Source: DATKZS01 sp035527835 [NCBI: bacterium]
GTDB lineage: Bacteria; RBG-13-61-14
Direction: 5' to 3'
Length of the DNA: 22,094 nucleotides
Assembly (NCBI GenBank): GCA_035527835.1
Contig: DATKZS010000021.1
Span: forward strand, 1-22,094
This document shows, piece by piece, positions 1 to 7,232 of this stretch (the first letter of the stretch is position 1; every line of letters starts with the position of its first letter). The position numbers and the translations under genes are program-made. Under the pieces are notes generated by a model. The model was not told where the DNA came from and did no database searches. It was given only the letters and a program-made list of their open reading frames with translations.

Positions 1-32
1 GCTTGGCGAACCGGCCGACGGGAGCGCCAAGC
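1..32. repeat. Inverted repeat at the window edge
   Basis: GCTTGGCG at 1-8 is the exact reverse complement of CGCCAAGC at 25-32, giving an 8-bp stem with a 16-nt loop. It lies beyond the 3' end of the leftward DUF1254 gene and could be a terminator stem, but no T-run is visible on that strand. The left edge is cut by the window, so the element may be longer. Confidence 0.4.
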
Positions 33-81
33 AAGAAACATTCGCACCCAAGCCCTCTTAAAATCGTGTTTAAAAATAATC

Positions 82-105
82 CTTGGCGCTCTTGGCGTCT
101 TGGCG
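82..105. repeat. Three tandem CTTGGCG copies
   Basis: CTTGGCG occurs at 82-88, 91-97 and 99-105, with one further copy at 2-8 and its complement at 25-31. The 145-nt stretch at the window start holds no convincing gene. An open frame that crosses it from position 3 is antisense to the DUF1254 gene and shows no family resemblance. Function is unknown; it looks like small dispersed intergenic repeat material. Confidence 0.45.
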
Positions 106-145
106 GTTCTCCGGTCCGTTTATTTTGGACAGCACTGATAATTCA

Positions 146-721
146 TCATTCCACGGACTGGCAGGAGGCCATTTTTTGCGTCCGGATAAGGTCCTGGACC
201 TTGCTCTCGTCGGTGATCAGCATGCGGAAGAGGACCAGTCCCCGGGTCGAGGGCGACTCGACCATCTCCGCCCGATAATCCTCATTTCGCGTGACCATCC
301 AAGCCCAAAGCCACAATGAGGTCACGTTTTCACCCTCCCGGTAATCCGCGCCTTTTCTGAACAATATTATCTCCACCTTTTTACCACGCGCTTTTTTATC
401 GTTCAACACGAAGAAGTTGTCCGTATTGGCCGCGAACATGGAAACCGACCAGTAAGTGTCCTGGGGCACCGTCGCGCTGATCTTGAGGGGATGCTTGGAC
501 AGATCGTAGCCGCAGCCGGAGTAGATGAGGTCCGGGCTGGGCCTGACCACCTGCCGGCTCTCGGCCGAGACCCGCGAGCGGTGGAAGATGGTGTTGGCCG
601 AGCCCTTGCCCCTGCGGCCCAGTTCCACCATCTTGAAGTATGGGTAGGCGTAAATCGTGAGCAGGTGAAAGGCCGCGGTGAGGGCCAGCGTGGCCGCGAT
701 CCAGGGCCACGCCCGTTTCAT
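146..721 (-). CDS. DUF1254 domain membrane-anchored protein
   Basis: A 191-residue protein with one N-terminal membrane segment (about residues 7-25) followed by a DUF1254-type domain. Recognisable family motifs are NTIFHRSRV near residue 44, VVRPSPDLIYS near 58 and YWSVSMFAANTDNFFVLND near 90. The biochemical role of DUF1254 is not established; the domain is usually found fused to, or beside, DUF1214. I chose the ATG at 721 because it overlaps the upstream DUF1214 stop as ATGA and has an AGGAGG seven bases upstream. A GTG two codons further upstream (727) is possible but less favourable. The gene is the last of the leftward block and is translationally coupled to its partner, so the two products probably act together at the cell envelope. 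The domain identification is fairly sure; the function is unknown. Confidence 0.85.
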   Translation of the reverse strand: MKRAWPWIAATLALTAAFHLLTIYAYPYFKMVELGRRGKGSANTIFHRSRVSAESRQVVRPSPDLIYSGCGYDLSKHPLKISATVPQDTYWSVSMFAANTDNFFVLNDKKARGKKVEIILFRKGADYREGENVTSLWLWAWMVTRNEDYRAEMVESPSTRGLVLFRMLITDESKVQDLIRTQKMASCQSVE

Positions 722-1296
722 CGGCACCCCTCCTTGATGATCCGGGGCAGCCGGACGGTCGCGGGCCGCTCATAAAGGACCGGCTCGGGATTGTAGCAGC
801 GCAGTCCCAATGAAAGCTTCTGGTCTTTTTCCCCGGAGGGGAGCCAATTGCGGTTCTTGGCGGACCTGGAGACGAAGACCCGGTAAGCGCCGCCATCTTC
901 CCGCTTCAGGTTCTTCATATTATAGGAATAGATGCCGGGCTGGTTGGGTATTAGGAAGTTGTCCTCCCCGTACAGGGTGAGGGACCACCAGCGCGCGGGA
1001 AGATCATCTCCTTCGATCCGGTAGTCGCACTCGGAACTGAGCCTATCGCCCTCGCTGTCGTTTTCCGCGAGGTAGTAGATGGCCTCGGTCTTGTTCAGCG
1101 CCAGGAGCCCCTGCCGGGCGACGATGGCCCGGAGGTACATGCCGCCTTCCGCGCTTCCCAGCTTCAGACTGGTGACCCACGGGCCATTGGAAACAAAGAA
1201 GCCATAAGGCGGGTGATTGAGGACCCATAAGGCCGAGCCCACGCCCAGGATGATCGAGATGGCAGTGACCAGGGCCGCTTTGATCGCGAGCTTCAA
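718..1296 (-). CDS. DUF1214 domain membrane-anchored protein
   Basis: About 192 residues: an N-terminal membrane helix (LAIKAALVTAISIILGVG region), then a DUF1214 domain with the typical strings WWSLTLYGEDNFLIPN, VFVSRSAKNRNWLPSG and LGLRCYNPE. Function is not established for this family, which commonly pairs with DUF1254; here the pair is split into two overlapping genes. No ATG fits the reading frame. I prefer the TTG at 1296 because it has a purine-rich GGAG site seven bases upstream and places the membrane helix at the very N-terminus. An in-frame TTG at 1335 would add 13 residues, but it directly abuts an 11-bp hairpin and has no visible Shine-Dalgarno sequence. The start is therefore uncertain; the rest of the frame and the family assignment are solid. 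Confidence 0.82.
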   Translation of the reverse strand: MKLAIKAALVTAISIILGVGSALWVLNHPPYGFFVSNGPWVTSLKLGSAEGGMYLRAIVARQGLLALNKTEAIYYLAENDSEGDRLSSECDYRIEGDDLPARWWSLTLYGEDNFLIPNQPGIYSYNMKNLKREDGGAYRVFVSRSAKNRNWLPSGEKDQKLSLGLRCYNPEPVLYERPATVRLPRIIKEGCR

Positions 1297-1335
1297 TCCT
1301 CTTCTCCATTTTAAAGGGCCATCACCCCATGGCAA

Positions 1336-1363
1336 CGGGGCGCGGCGGCAATGCCGCGCCCCG
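1336..1363 (-). terminator. 11-bp GC hairpin after the M48 gene
   Basis: CGGGGCGCGGC (1336-1346) pairs perfectly with GCCGCGCCCCG (1353-1363) around a 6-nt loop. It lies about 23 nt beyond the stop codon of the M48 protease gene and just before the DUF1214 gene. There is no T-tract on the leftward strand, so it is not a classical intrinsic terminator. It may attenuate readthrough, stabilise the upstream mRNA, or mask translation initiation at the TTG at 1335. Confidence 0.5.
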
Positions 1364-1386
1364 CGTCGTAGCGATTGATGCCGGGC

Positions 1387-2304
1387 TTACGGAACCGGGT
1401 TCGAGCTCACCATGGCCTGGTAGCGGTCGGCCAGGTTGGGGCGGTTCACGTCCATGCCCTGTTTGTCCATGAGCTGCTTGAGCTTGGTCACGCGGGCGTC
1501 GGGCGAGGGATGGGTGGCCAGGATGTATTTCATCTGCGAGCCTTTCGTGCCTTCCGCGTCGCGGAGCCGCTTCATGTAGGAGGAGATGCCGGCGGCGGTA
1601 TAGCCCATGCGGTAGATGGTCTCGGTGCCGACCTTGTCGGCCTCGAACTCGTCGGCCTGGGAGAGCCCGGTCTTGGTCAGGATGTCAAAGCCGGCGTTGC
1701 CCAGGTTCTTGGCCAAGGTGGCCTGATTGCCGTCGAGCTTGCCCTGGGCCTGGGCGAAGTTCACGCCCCCCTCGAGCACGGCGCTCATGACCTTCTGGTT
1801 CTTGATCGCCTTCTCGATGTGGCGCTCCGAGGCGTGGGCGATCTCGTGGGCGAGCACCCCGGCGAGCTGGGCCTCGTTATTGAGCGACTTCAAGAGCCCG
1901 CGGGTCACGAAGATGTAGCCACCCGGACACGAGTAGGCGTTGATGTCGTCGGAGTTCAGGATGGCGAAGCGGTACTTGATGTCCGGCCGGTTGCCGTACG
2001 GCACCAGCCCGCGGCCGATCTTGTTCACGTAAGCGGTCCAGGCGTCGGCGCTCTTATTGCCTCTCCACACGCCGCCGAAGCTGGACGCTACTTGGGCCGC
2101 CAAAACCTCGCCCGTGGCCCGCTCCTCCGGATACGTCCAGGGCTTGGACGCATCCGCGACCTTCTTGCCCGTTTCAATCAGGCCCTTGGCCTTGTCCAGG
2201 TCTTTGAGGTCCGGCATCTTGAACTGGGCCATGACTAACGTCCCCATGACCATGAGCGCCAACATCAGCGCCGCGAATCCGATTGTCTTTTTCATGTTCT
2301 TCAT
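1387..2304 (-). CDS. M48 family zinc metalloprotease, exported
   Basis: A 305-residue exported protease. Residues 1-26 form a signal peptide or anchor ending VMA|Q. The catalytic zinc motif HEIAH is at residues 153-157, and the third ligand is the Glu of DEFEADKVG near residue 219, followed by the family's THPSPDAR segment near 264. This is the arrangement of periplasmic M48 peptidases of the BepA/LoiP type, which degrade or help fold envelope proteins; no TPR region like that of BepA is present, so it is a compact, LoiP-like form. An AGGAGG lies six bases before the ATG and overlaps the stop codon of the preceding small gene, so the two are tightly linked. All key residues are present and the enzyme is probably active. 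The substrate is unknown. Confidence 0.92.
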   Translation of the reverse strand: MKNMKKTIGFAALMLALMVMGTLVMAQFKMPDLKDLDKAKGLIETGKKVADASKPWTYPEERATGEVLAAQVASSFGGVWRGNKSADAWTAYVNKIGRGLVPYGNRPDIKYRFAILNSDDINAYSCPGGYIFVTRGLLKSLNNEAQLAGVLAHEIAHASERHIEKAIKNQKVMSAVLEGGVNFAQAQGKLDGNQATLAKNLGNAGFDILTKTGLSQADEFEADKVGTETIYRMGYTAAGISSYMKRLRDAEGTKGSQMKYILATHPSPDARVTKLKQLMDKQGMDVNRPNLADRYQAMVSSNPVP

Positions 2305-2314
2305 GGTCCGCCTC

Positions 2315-2644
2315 CTACTGACCCTGGAAGGGGCCGATCTTGCCCTCTTGGAGGAACTTCATCTCATCGTTCTCGCTGACCTTGTAGTCCTCCATGTAAT
2401 ACACCGCGTCCCAATCATAGCCGTCCTTGCCCAGCGCCTCCTCCACGTTGAGGCCCCGGACGCCCGTGACCTCGGTCTTGGCCTGGCCCGGCTGCGCGGT
2501 GTCGTTCCAGTCTATGAACACCATCCTGAAACGGTCCCAGTAACTCATCTGGTCGCTCCCGGCGAACGCCGGCACGGTGAAAATCACCGCGCCCGCCACC
2601 AGCACCATCAGCGCCGCCGCCTTCCAAAGATTTTTTTTCTTCAT
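2315..2644 (-). CDS. Small secreted protein of unknown function
   Basis: A 109-residue protein with a clear Sec signal peptide (MKKKN start, hydrophobic core about residues 8-24, predicted cleavage after AFA at residue 28). The mature part of about 80 residues is acidic and has no cysteine or further membrane segment; a central TGVRGLNVEEAL segment and a YDWDAVYYMEDY stretch stand out. I do not recognise the family. A GGGGGAG site precedes the ATG. The stop lies 10 nt before the M48 protease start, so the proteins are very likely co-produced, and the small protein may be a substrate, inhibitor or partner of that protease in the periplasm. That link is inferred from gene order only. Confidence 0.8.
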   Translation of the reverse strand: MKKKNLWKAAALMVLVAGAVIFTVPAFAGSDQMSYWDRFRMVFIDWNDTAQPGQAKTEVTGVRGLNVEEALGKDGYDWDAVYYMEDYKVSENDEMKFLQEGKIGPFQGQ

Positions 2645-2707
2645 GACTCCCCCTTTTCCCTGTGTTGATTGGCTTTCGATCCTGCTTACCTTGCCGTTCC
2701 CACTGCC

Positions 2708-3901
2708 TTATAAAGCTTCATGGACCATATCCAGAAAATAGTGCACACTCACCTCGTGGTCAACCCCGGCCCTTTCCAAGAGCGCCGCGTCCGCCGCCGA
2801 GAACACGATAAGCGACAAGGCGCCCGCCCTGGCCGCGTCATCCAGGCGCGCGCGCGCCAGCAGCCCGGCCAGGCCCGGCAGCGCGAGCTCGATCCCGCCT
2901 TCCCAGCCCAGAGGCGGCGACCATTCCCCGTGCTTTTCCATCTCCACAATCCCGACGCCGGCCCGGCCGAGGACATCGCGCGAGAGCTTCCACATCGAAG
3001 AGCGCCGGCAAAGCGCATGAGTGTCATGCACCGCGGCCCGGCCGTTGATGAGCGATGCGAGCGTGAGGCCCGCCGGCATCTTTTCCGCCACCGCTTCGAG
3101 AATGAATTTTACGGCCTTGCCCTTGAGCCTCAAGTCATCCTTCAAGGCGATCCACTCGTCCGGTTCGGCCACGATCACGGTCCTGGCCGCGCTCGCCGCG
3201 AGCGCATCCACCCAGCCCGTGTCCGGAACCAGCCCCAGGCTCTCGGCCACGCCGCCGATGGAGCCCTCATTTATGCAGGTCACGTCAATCCCGAGCTTTT
3301 TTAGCGCCTCCGCAACTCGGCCGGCCCTGCCCGCATCGCGCTTAAGCGACGGGCCCAGCACCAGCGCGGCCCCCGCGTCCCGATGCTCCGGCGCCGCGCC
3401 CGCGGCCGGCTCGCCGTAAATGCTCCCGTGCCGCTTCAAGTTCTCGGCCGCGTGATGATACGCCTCGGGCAGCGCCTCCGGCGCCGTCCGCCACAGCATC
3501 GCCCGCATCGCCCGCGCCATCCGGCCCACCGGCACCCGCTCCGGGCAGACCGGCTCGCACTGGCCGCAGGCCGCGCACAGGAACAGGCTGTCGCCGTCGT
3601 GCATGAATTCCGGCTGCGACCGGCTCGCCGCCACCGCCAGATGCATGGGCCCCAGGAATTTGCCCTCGCTCAACTCCATGACCCGGCAATGCGACGGGCA
3701 CAGGCCGCAGGCCACGCACGTCTCGAACCCGTTAAGCTCCGCGGTCTCGGCCGCCGTGAACGGAGCGATCCGGTCATCCTTGAAATAACTCCGGAACAGC
3801 TCGGCCTGGTCCTTCTTCTCGTGGGGAAGGACCTTCTTCAGCAGATGAAGATTGAAGTTGTACCCCAATACCGCAAGGGCTTTGATCCGGGCCGTGTCCA
3901 T
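2708..3901 (-). CDS. Two-[4Fe-4S] ferredoxin-type protein, HdrD/GlpC-like with degenerate C-terminal domains
   Basis: A 397-residue cytoplasmic iron-sulfur protein. Two complete CxxCxxCxxxC cluster motifs are visible: C62/C65/C68/C72 and C109/C112/C115/C119, each followed by Ser-His or Pro as in HdrC, GlpC and LutA/LudE-type proteins. The region after residue 175 has the outline of the paired cysteine-rich (CCG) domains of those families, but the CCG cysteines are missing: EGSIGG near 212 and SPPLGWEGG near 328 occupy those places. Electron transfer through two clusters is expected; heterodisulfide or thiol chemistry at CCG sites is not. The start is the ATG at 3901, whose A is shared with the preceding gene's TAA (TAATG), implying coupling. 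A longer frame running upstream to 4243 is out of frame with the remnant gene there and is rejected as an N-terminal extension. Confidence 0.85.
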   Translation of the reverse strand: MDTARIKALAVLGYNFNLHLLKKVLPHEKKDQAELFRSYFKDDRIAPFTAAETAELNGFETCVACGLCPSHCRVMELSEGKFLGPMHLAVAASRSQPEFMHDGDSLFLCAACGQCEPVCPERVPVGRMARAMRAMLWRTAPEALPEAYHHAAENLKRHGSIYGEPAAGAAPEHRDAGAALVLGPSLKRDAGRAGRVAEALKKLGIDVTCINEGSIGGVAESLGLVPDTGWVDALAASAARTVIVAEPDEWIALKDDLRLKGKAVKFILEAVAEKMPAGLTLASLINGRAAVHDTHALCRRSSMWKLSRDVLGRAGVGIVEMEKHGEWSPPLGWEGGIELALPGLAGLLARARLDDAARAGALSLIVFSAADAALLERAGVDHEVSVHYFLDMVHEAL

Positions 3902-4295
3902 TACCGCCCCTTTTTCCGGTCCACCAGTTTCAGGTATTCCTTTTTCATGACCCGCGCGTCGCCCTCCATGACCGGACTCTCGCAGATCATGATACCAGAC
4001 ACCTTGCAATCGTCCAAGGCGCGCAGCAGCGCTTTCCACCTCAGGCTCGACTCCTTGAGCATCACGTGCCTGCGCTCGCCCTTGGCGCTCCACTCGATCC
4101 CGGACATGTGCAGGTGCAGGTCCGCGAGCGCCCTTTGGCCCAGTCCCTTCTTGCCGTGGCCCCGTCCATGCGCACCCCCCGGACGAACTCGACCTCCATC
4201 GCGTCCAGCCCGAGCCGCTTAACCTCCCGAATCCCGTCCGCAATCCCCTTGCCCCTGGCGCAAATCGGAATTCCCGCGGCGCCGAAAAGGATCAT
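3901..4295 (-). pseudogene. Endonuclease IV-like (AP endonuclease family 2, TIM barrel) remnant
   Basis: The first 43 codons from the ATG at 4295 read like the start of an Nfo-type sugar-phosphate isomerase/endonuclease IV protein (FGAAGIPICARGKGIADGI, then GLDAMEVEFVRGVRM). Near 4165 the homology jumps to another frame, which continues as the family's C-terminal end: ADLHLHMSGIEWSAKGERRH, then SGIMICESPVMEGDA, ending at the TAA at 3901. Homologues have about 270-280 residues; here roughly 130 remain, so about 140-150 central residues, including most metal ligands, are gone and the two halves are out of frame. The ends are intact: it starts 11 nt after the ccdA stop and its stop overlaps the next start as TAATG, so this was once the second gene of a three-gene operon. 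An assembly collapse is the alternative explanation. Confidence 0.75.
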
Positions 4296-4306
4296 GGGTC
4301 CGCCGC

Positions 4307-5050
4307 TCACCCCCACAGGTTCACGCTGTCCGGGAGGATGAGCTGGAAGAGGTGTTTGAGGTAGTCGAAGCGGTTTATCACCATCAGCAGTCCGATGATG
4401 ACGAGCAGGGCTCCCGCTCCGATCTCGATTTTGCGGAAGTGGTTCTTGATCTTGTCGAAGGCCTTGAAGAAGGAGTCCACGGCCAGGCCGGTGATGAAGA
4501 AGGGGAGCGCCAGGCCCGCGGAATAGCAGGCCATGAGCCCGAGCGCCTTGCCCACCGTGTCCTCCCTGATGGCCAGGCCCAGGATGCCGCCCAGGATCGG
4601 GCCCACGCACGGGGTCCAGCCGAAAGCAAACGCGATGCCGAGGACAAAGGCCCGCGGCAGGCTCCCGCCCTTTCCGCCCTGGAAGCGTTTTTCCAGGTAC
4701 AGGGCCTGGATCTTGAACGCGCCCGCCATGTGCAGGCCCAGGATGATGATGATGACGCCGGCGCCGCGCACCAGCCATTCCTTGTACCGCGCCAGGGCTT
4801 GGCCGAGCGCGAAGGCGGTGGCCCCGCTGGCCATGAAGACCAGGGTGAACCCGAGCACGAACATGAGCGTGCAGGCCATCACCGGCATGAGCTTCTTCCA
4901 CTTGTCCTGGTCCTTCGCCTCCAGGTCGGAAAGCGACACGCCGGAAATGAAGGAGATGTATCCGGGCACCAGCGGCAGGACGCAGGGCGTGATAAAAGAG
5001 ATGATCCCCGCGGTAAACGCGGTCAGGTATCCTGGTACTTGCTGGAACAA
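4307..5050 (-). CDS. ccdA: CcdA-type cytochrome c biogenesis / thiol-disulfide transmembrane protein
   Basis: A 247-residue polytopic membrane protein with about six helices. It has the two signature motifs of the CcdA/DsbD transmembrane family: TPCVLP with C23 and TPCVGP with C148. This redox-active cysteine pair carries reducing equivalents from cytoplasmic thioredoxin across the membrane to extracytoplasmic partners, for cytochrome c maturation or protein disulfide reduction. The length matches stand-alone CcdA rather than three-domain DsbD. The start is a TTG at 5050; no ATG fits, and CCTCC at 5058-5062 (GGAGG on the coding strand) lies seven bases upstream. It heads the leftward block, with an iron-sulfur protein two genes downstream that may be functionally related to redox delivery. 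No thioredoxin-fold partner is encoded nearby. Confidence 0.92.
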   Translation of the reverse strand: MFQQVPGYLTAFTAGIISFITPCVLPLVPGYISFISGVSLSDLEAKDQDKWKKLMPVMACTLMFVLGFTLVFMASGATAFALGQALARYKEWLVRGAGVIIIILGLHMAGAFKIQALYLEKRFQGGKGGSLPRAFVLGIAFAFGWTPCVGPILGGILGLAIREDTVGKALGLMACYSAGLALPFFITGLAVDSFFKAFDKIKNHFRKIEIGAGALLVIIGLLMVINRFDYLKHLFQLILPDSVNLWG

Positions 5051-5177
5051 TAATTAACCTCCGCCGGGCTTCGGGCCGGCCGTCAATTCAAGGTACACGA
5101 TGCACCGGGGCCTTTCAAGCGGCCGGGCGCCACGCCTGAAGGTTGATTAATCACGGGGTTGCGGATATGTTATCCAC
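5051..5177. promoter_or_regulatory. Divergent intergenic region, ccdA / nhaC-like
   Basis: This 127-nt gap separates the leftward ccdA block from the rightward antiporter operon, so both promoters should lie here or overlap the gene ends. GGAGG for ccdA is at 5058-5062 on the complementary strand. I see no convincing Shine-Dalgarno sequence before the antiporter ATG at 5178, nor a clear -35/-10 pair on either strand. Confidence 0.4.
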
Positions 5178-7232
5178 ATGGCGGTCCCGGAAAAGTCTCC
5201 GGCCCGGCGAGCGCTGCGCGCCGTCTCCCTGCTGTTGCCCTTGAGCCTGCTGCTTGCCGCGCTGGCCATTCCCGCCACGTCCGCCCGCGCCGACGGGCCG
5301 CCGGCAGCGCCGGACCCGGTCGTCATCAATGCTCCGAGCTTATGGATCAAGGGCGTGGCCACGGAGGTCCGGGTCACGGTGAACGCGCCGCTGCCGGCCG
5401 GCGCCAGGTGCGTGCTCGCCGGCGCGTCCATTCCGCAGATGAGCCTGCCCTGTAAGAGCGGCGAGGAGGCCGTGTTCAAGGGGGTGAAGGTGGACCGCGC
5501 CGGCGCGTTCGAGCTCCGGGCGTCCGCTGATATGTACACGGCGTCGTTCTCGGCGCGGGCGCTTTACGGCCTGCTCACGCTCTTGCCCCCGCTGGTGGCC
5601 ATCGGCCTGGCGCTGGCCTTCCGGCAGGTGCTGGCGGCGTTGTGGGTGAGCATCTGGCTCGGGGCCTTGATCGCGTTCGGCTGGCACCCCTTTACCGCGG
5701 TCGCCCGCTCCATTGATTATTACATCATCGGCTCGATGGCCGACCCTGACGACGCGGCCATGCTGGTGTTCATCATCTTCATGGGCGGAATGATCGGCAT
5801 GATCGCGAAGAGCGGGGGCATCCAGGGCATTGTTGACCTGGTGGCCAAACGGGCCACCTCGGCCCGGAGCGGCCAGATTTACACCTTCTTGATGGGCATC
5901 TTCATCTTCTTCGACGACTACGCCAACACCATCATCGTGGGCAACACCATGCGTCCGATCACGGACCGGCTCCGGGTCTCGCGCGAGAAGCTCTCCTATA
6001 TCGTTGACGCGACCGCCGCTCCGGTGGCCTCGATCTTCCCCATCTCCACCTGGATCGGCTACGAGGTCGGGCTGATCAACAAGGCGCTGGAAAGTATCGG
6101 CTCGGACCAGAGCGGCTACATGGTTTTCCTGCGCTCGATTCCCTTCCGTTTTTATCCGATCCTCGCGCTGTCCCTGGTATTTTTAGTGGCGCTCACCGGC
6201 CGCGACTTCGGGCCCATGGCCCGGGCGGAGCGCCGGGCGCGGCTCGAGGGCAAGCCGTTGCGCGACGGGGCCATGCCTCTCTCCGGCCTCGATACGCGCG
6301 CGGTGGAGCCGCCCCCGGGCAAGCCGCGCCGCTGGTACAATGCGCTGGTGCCGCTGCTTTCCGTGCTGGGGATCACCTTCGGCGGGCTGTGGGTGAACGG
6401 CGCGGGCGCGCTGGGTGACGCGGGCTATGCGGAGGTCGTGGCCAAGGCGCGGGAATTCGGCGCGCTGTGGGGCCGGATTTTCATCCTGGGCGAGGTGTTC
6501 AGCGCGGCGTCGCCGAACATAGTGCTGGCGTGGGCCAGCCTGGGCGGCTGCATCATCACGGTGTTCATGGTGACCACGCAGCGCATCCTCACCATCGGCG
6601 AGACCATGCAGGCCTGGCTCAAGGGGGTCGAGTCCATGGTGATCGCCATCGTGATCCTGCTGTTGGCCTGGAGCCTGGGCCAGGTCTGCCGCGACCTGCA
6701 CACCGCCGAGTACCTTACCTCGAGCCTGGCCGGCGCGCTGTCGCCAAGGCTCCTGCCCGTCATCGTGTTTATGCTGGCCTGCGGCATCAGCTTCGCCACC
6801 GGGACCAGCTACGGGACCATGGCCATCCTGATGCCGCTTTGCATCCCCATCGCTCACCGGCTCAGCCTGGACGCCGGCTTCGGGGCCGCGGACCAGCACC
6901 TGATCCTGGTGGGCGTGGTCAGCTCGGTGCTGGCCGGCGCGGTCTTCGGCGACCACTGCTCGCCCATCTCCGACACCACCATCATGTCGAGCATGGCCTC
7001 CGGCGCCGACCACGTGGACCACGTCCGCACCCAGATGCCCTACGCCCTGCTCCCCGCCTTCCTCGGCATGTGCCTGGGCGACGTGCCCACCGCCTACGGC
7101 CTGCCCCCGGCCGTCAGCATTGTATTGGGCATCGCATTAATGGTAGGATTTTTGTATCTGTTCGGGACCCGCGTCAATTCTTCAGCCGCCGCCCCCAAGA
7201 ACCAAGCGGAGCAGGAGAGGGGTAAAGCATGA
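5178..7232 (+). CDS. NhaC-family Na+/H+ antiporter with N-terminal extracytoplasmic domain
   Basis: A 684-residue protein. A signal-peptide-like helix (about residues 14-37, ending TSARA) is followed by a beta-rich segment of roughly 90 residues (about 45-128) with two cysteines (C78, C92) that could form a disulfide; the antiporter core begins near residue 131. The core has the hallmark strings of NhaC-type transporters: [19 protein letters not shown] near 245, [20 protein letters not shown] near 280, [13 protein letters not shown] near 550 and [14 protein letters not shown] near 592. It should exchange Na+ (or a charged solute) for H+ across the inner membrane. The ATG at 5178 is the only credible start because a stop lies ten codons upstream, although its Shine-Dalgarno is weak. 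The stop overlaps the next start as ATGA, coupling it to the MCP-XylF fusion. Core NhaC proteins are usually 450-550 residues, so the N-terminal domain is an addition. Confidence 0.9.
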   Translation: MAVPEKSPARRALRAVSLLLPLSLLLAALAIPATSARADGPPAAPDPVVINAPSLWIKGVATEVRVTVNAPLPAGARCVLAGASIPQMSLPCKSGEEAVFKGVKVDRAGAFELRASADMYTASFSARALYGLLTLLPPLVAIGLALAFRQVLAALWVSIWLGALIAFGWHPFTAVARSIDYYIIGSMADPDDAAMLVFIIFMGGMIGMIAKSGGIQGIVDLVAKRATSARSGQIYTFLMGIFIFFDDYANTIIVGNTMRPITDRLRVSREKLSYIVDATAAPVASIFPISTWIGYEVGLINKALESIGSDQSGYMVFLRSIPFRFYPILALSLVFLVALTGRDFGPMARAERRARLEGKPLRDGAMPLSGLDTRAVEPPPGKPRRWYNALVPLLSVLGITFGGLWVNGAGALGDAGYAEVVAKAREFGALWGRIFILGEVFSAASPNIVLAWASLGGCIITVFMVTTQRILTIGETMQAWLKGVESMVIAIVILLLAWSLGQVCRDLHTAEYLTSSLAGALSPRLLPVIVFMLACGISFATGTSYGTMAILMPLCIPIAHRLSLDAGFGAADQHLILVGVVSSVLAGAVFGDHCSPISDTTIMSSMASGADHVDHVRTQMPYALLPAFLGMCLGDVPTAYGLPPAVSIVLGIALMVGFLYLFGTRVNSSAAAPKNQAEQERGKA

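Noticed and set aside
1375-2238. A 287-residue plus-strand open frame across the M48 gene
   Set aside because: It is antisense to a clear metalloprotease and has biased, domain-free composition.
3902-4243. Possible 114-residue N-terminal extension of the Fe-S protein
   Set aside because: It lies in a different frame from both pieces of the endonuclease IV-like remnant, looks like random Arg/Gly-rich sequence, and the TAATG start at 3901 is better supported.
4062-4901. A 279-residue minus-strand open frame overlapping ccdA
   Set aside because: Most of it is an out-of-frame shadow of ccdA. Only its last part from 4295 is meaningful, as the start of the endonuclease IV-like remnant.
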